From JACKAQ01 sp965227145 (GTDB lineage: Bacteria; Calditrichota; Calditrichia; RBG-13-44-9; J075): a stretch of 64,000 nucleotides of DNA. The notes under the pieces were generated by a model. That model ran no database searches. It saw only the letters and a list, made by a program, of their open reading frames with translations, and was not told where the DNA came from. This document shows positions 62,612 through 64,000 of the stretch, piece by piece. A program made the position numbers and the translations under genes. Position 1 is the first letter of the stretch; the number at the start of each line of letters is the position of its first letter. Where the stretch lies: NCBI GenBank assembly GCA_965227145.1, contig OZ245730.1, positions 2,232,001 to 2,296,000 of the forward strand, given 5' to 3'.

Positions 62612-62636
62612 AAATACGACTAAAAATGTCGTATTT
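62612..62636. promoter_or_regulatory. Dyad operator, probable Rrf2 binding site
   Basis: A perfect nine-base inverted repeat AAATACGAC / GTCGTATTT with a seven-base AT spacer begins right after the expected transcription start. The ATA-GAC...GTC-TAT layout resembles IscR/Rrf2 type 1 sites. Binding by the Rrf2 product encoded next would block transcription. Confidence 0.7.
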
Positions 62637-62690
62637 TGTTAGAGCGATTTTTTGAAGGTATTTAAGACCACAATAATCAGGTTTATGGCA

Positions 62691-63161
62691 ATGCTTAAAT
62701 TTAGCAAAAAAGTTGAATATGCGCTGATATCGCTGTTATACATGGCGGACCGGAAAAGTAACGATCTGATCACCAGCAGGGAGTTGGCCCAGCATTTTAA
62801 CTTTCCGCAGGAGCTGATTGGCAAAGTATTGCAGAGTCTGGCGCGTTGCAGTTATGTTCGTTCTGTGCAGGGTGTCCGGGGTGGATATGAGCTGTCCAGC
62901 AACCCGGAAAACATTCGGTTAACGCAGGTTATTCATGCTGTTGATGGTCCGATTCGCGTGGTGAATTGTTTAAATAATCTTGGCGATTGTCAATGTGATC
63001 AATTAGATTACTGCAATATTCGTAACCCAATGGAAAAGTTGCAAGTGAAGTTGTTAGAAGCGCTACACGAAATTACACTGAAGGATCTTCAAGACAATAC
63101 GATTTCATTTACAAAGCCTATCGAAGCTGCGAAAACGCTATCACAAATACCCTTAACTTAA
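62691..63161 (+). CDS. Rrf2-family regulator with Cys cluster
   Basis: A 156-residue Rrf2 winged-helix regulator starting MLKFSKKVEYALISLLYM. The recognition helix region is FPQELIGKVLQSL and the wing GVRGGYELS. A Cys cluster at 93, 100, 102 and 108 could bind an Fe-S cluster, as IscR does. The ATG at 62691 fits family length and has AGG about nine bases upstream; an ATG two codons earlier and a TTG further up are alternatives. Downstream are a ferredoxin and sufB, so it is probably the iron-sulfur-sensing regulator of this operon and represses itself through the dyad at 62612. Confidence 0.9.
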   Translation: MLKFSKKVEYALISLLYMADRKSNDLITSRELAQHFNFPQELIGKVLQSLARCSYVRSVQGVRGGYELSSNPENIRLTQVIHAVDGPIRVVNCLNNLGDCQCDQLDYCNIRNPMEKLQVKLLEALHEITLKDLQDNTISFTKPIEAAKTLSQIPLT

Positions 63162-63186
63162 CTAAATCCGCTCGAAGGAGACGACC

Positions 63187-63477
63187 ATGACTTACATTAT
63201 TACCGAACCTTGTATTGGCACATGTGACACCGCCTGTGTTGAAGTTTGCCCGGTAGATTGCATCTATCCGGCAGACGGAATGACCTTGAGTGAAGAAGAC
63301 AAAGCGAAAATGATCTCCATCAACGAGATGCTTTACATTCATCCCGAGGAATGCATTGATTGCGGTGCCTGCGAACCGGAATGCCCGGTTGAAGCTATTT
63401 TCCCGGAAGATGAAGTGCCTGAAAAATGGGCAGATTATATTGCCAAAAACTACAAACGTTTCGATCTGGAGCCGTAG
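63187..63477 (+). CDS. Dicluster ferredoxin (7Fe or 8Fe type)
   Basis: A 96-residue ferredoxin. The first motif is PCIGTCDTACVEVCPVDCIY, with Cys9, 13, 17 and 21; the second is CIDCGACEPECP. In FdxA-type 7Fe ferredoxins position 13 is not Cys, so the extra Cys here leaves the first cluster open to a 4Fe form. A C-terminal segment ADYIAKNYKRFDLEP replaces the usual tail. A GGAG site precedes the ATG. Position between the regulator and sufB suggests electron supply to Fe-S assembly, but it could serve general metabolism. Confidence 0.9.
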   Translation: MTYIITEPCIGTCDTACVEVCPVDCIYPADGMTLSEEDKAKMISINEMLYIHPEECIDCGACEPECPVEAIFPEDEVPEKWADYIAKNYKRFDLEP

Positions 63478-63551
63478 AAAACGATCGATTCGTATTTTTT
63501 TCGATTTGAAAAATATGTGATTTAAGCAGTTGAATTTTATCTGTTTATGTG

Positions 63552-63585
63552 TTTCCGCCGGAATCCGGCTCGGTTCTGGCGGAAA
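63552..63585 (+). other. Strong hairpin between ferredoxin and sufB
   Basis: A twelve-base stem TTTCCGCCGGAA / TTCTGGCGGAAA with one G/U pair and a ten-base loop, not followed by a T run. It may stabilise the upstream message or modulate sufB expression. Confidence 0.5.
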
Positions 63586-63642
63586 TCTCCCGGGTGTTGA
63601 ATGGAAGGAAATTATCATTTACAATCAAAAGGATAGATTAGG

Positions 63643-64000
63643 ATGAGTAACGAACAACAAATTATTGAAAGTCGGATAAAGAGCGAATACAAATGGGGTT
63701 TCGTTACCGATATCGAAAATGATACGGTTCCCCAGGGTCTCAATGAGGACATTGTTCGCATGATATCCTTCAAAAAAAACGAGCCGGAATGGATGCTGAA
63801 TTGGCGGTTGAAAGCTTACAAACATTGGCTGACCATGAAAGAGCCGCGTTGGCCGAACGTCAAATATTCACCGATTGATTATCAGGATGCGTATTATTAC
63901 GCAGCCCCAAAACAGACAAAAAATCCGGAAAGCCTGGACGAGGTTGATCCGAAGCTGATCGATACATTTAACAAACTTGGTATCTCGCTGGAAGAGCAAA
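63643..64000 (+). CDS. sufB: Fe-S cluster assembly protein SufB, cut by window end
   Basis: Only the first 119 codons are in the window. The start MSNEQQIIESRIKSEYKWGF, WMLNWRLKAYKHWLTMKEPRW and the YSPIDYQDAYYYAAPKQ block are highly conserved SufB N-terminal signatures. SufB is the scaffold of the SUF iron-sulfur assembly machine, acting with SufC and SufD, presumably encoded beyond the window. An AAAAGG site precedes the ATG. It is probably controlled by the Rrf2 regulator. Confidence 0.95.
   Translation, partial: MSNEQQIIESRIKSEYKWGFVTDIENDTVPQGLNEDIVRMISFKKNEPEWMLNWRLKAYKHWLTMKEPRWPNVKYSPIDYQDAYYYAAPKQTKNPESLDEVDPKLIDTFNKLGISLEEQ

Noticed and set aside
1..64000. CRISPR arrays, tRNA/rRNA genes, insertion sequences, prophage
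   Set aside because: No regularly spaced repeats, cloverleaf-like segments, transposase or phage motifs were seen on reading the window; a dedicated search tool could still find a missed tRNA.

Overview
The window is a stretch of bacterial chromosome of moderate GC content. The gene set points to a Gram-negative member of the FCB group, most likely Calditrichota or a close relative. The evidence is: a PorU-like C25 sortase, a PorV-like protein and a substrate-type C-terminal sorting domain (type IX secretion hallmarks); outer-membrane barrel proteins; a complete Na+-translocating NADH:quinone reductase operon; a bacillithiol-pathway deacetylase; and mevalonate-pathway genes. The assignment is inference, because there is no rRNA gene here. 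I found no tRNA, rRNA, CRISPR array, insertion sequence or prophage.

Region by region. 1-11847 (all minus): an exported protein cut by the window edge, a Gfo/Idh/MocA-like protein, HU, MutS, a large GAF/PAS sensor kinase overlapping coaX, birA, meaB and a DUF2279-like membrane protein. 12401-17447: a small coiled-coil protein, then argF, hslU, hslV and rpoN on the minus strand. 17786-25135 (plus): VanZ-like, malate dehydrogenase, a VapBC-type toxin-antitoxin pair, ornithine aminotransferase, a SerA-like dehydrogenase and pdxS/pdxT. 25219-29223 (minus): the PorU-like sortase. 29915-37186 (plus): nqrABCDEF, apbE and a NqrM-like factor. 37249-40652: an aspartoacylase-family protein, a DUF3080-like lipoprotein, a small unknown and bshB1. 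41098-50265 (plus): a cell-surface cluster of PorV-like protein, degenerate M6-like protein with sorting domain, gluzincin/beta-propeller/Omp85-like fusion, and two related DUF5683-like proteins. 50454-52141: RmlD-like reductase and argB. 52143-57533 (minus): idi, a fused HMG-CoA reductase/mevalonate kinase, phosphomevalonate kinase and a DUF58 protein. 57737-61633: a heparinase II/III-like lyase fused to a probable outer-membrane barrel. 61618-64000: an EamA transporter, then an Rrf2 regulator, ferredoxin and sufB (cut by the window end) behind a well-formed promoter and dyad operator.

How the genes work together. NqrA-F form the sodium pump; ApbE attaches FMN to NqrB/NqrC and NqrM helps mature the complex. 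The mevalonate block supplies three kinase/reductase activities plus the isomerase, but not HMG-CoA synthase or diphosphomevalonate decarboxylase. PdxS/PdxT make PLP. ArgB, ArgF and RocD are scattered arginine/ornithine genes. The Rrf2-ferredoxin-sufB block looks like an iron-sulfur assembly operon with its own regulator. The most unusual material is the surface biology: two multi-domain fusions that appear to tether enzymes to outer-membrane barrels, and a secreted M6-like protein that has lost its metal-binding motif.
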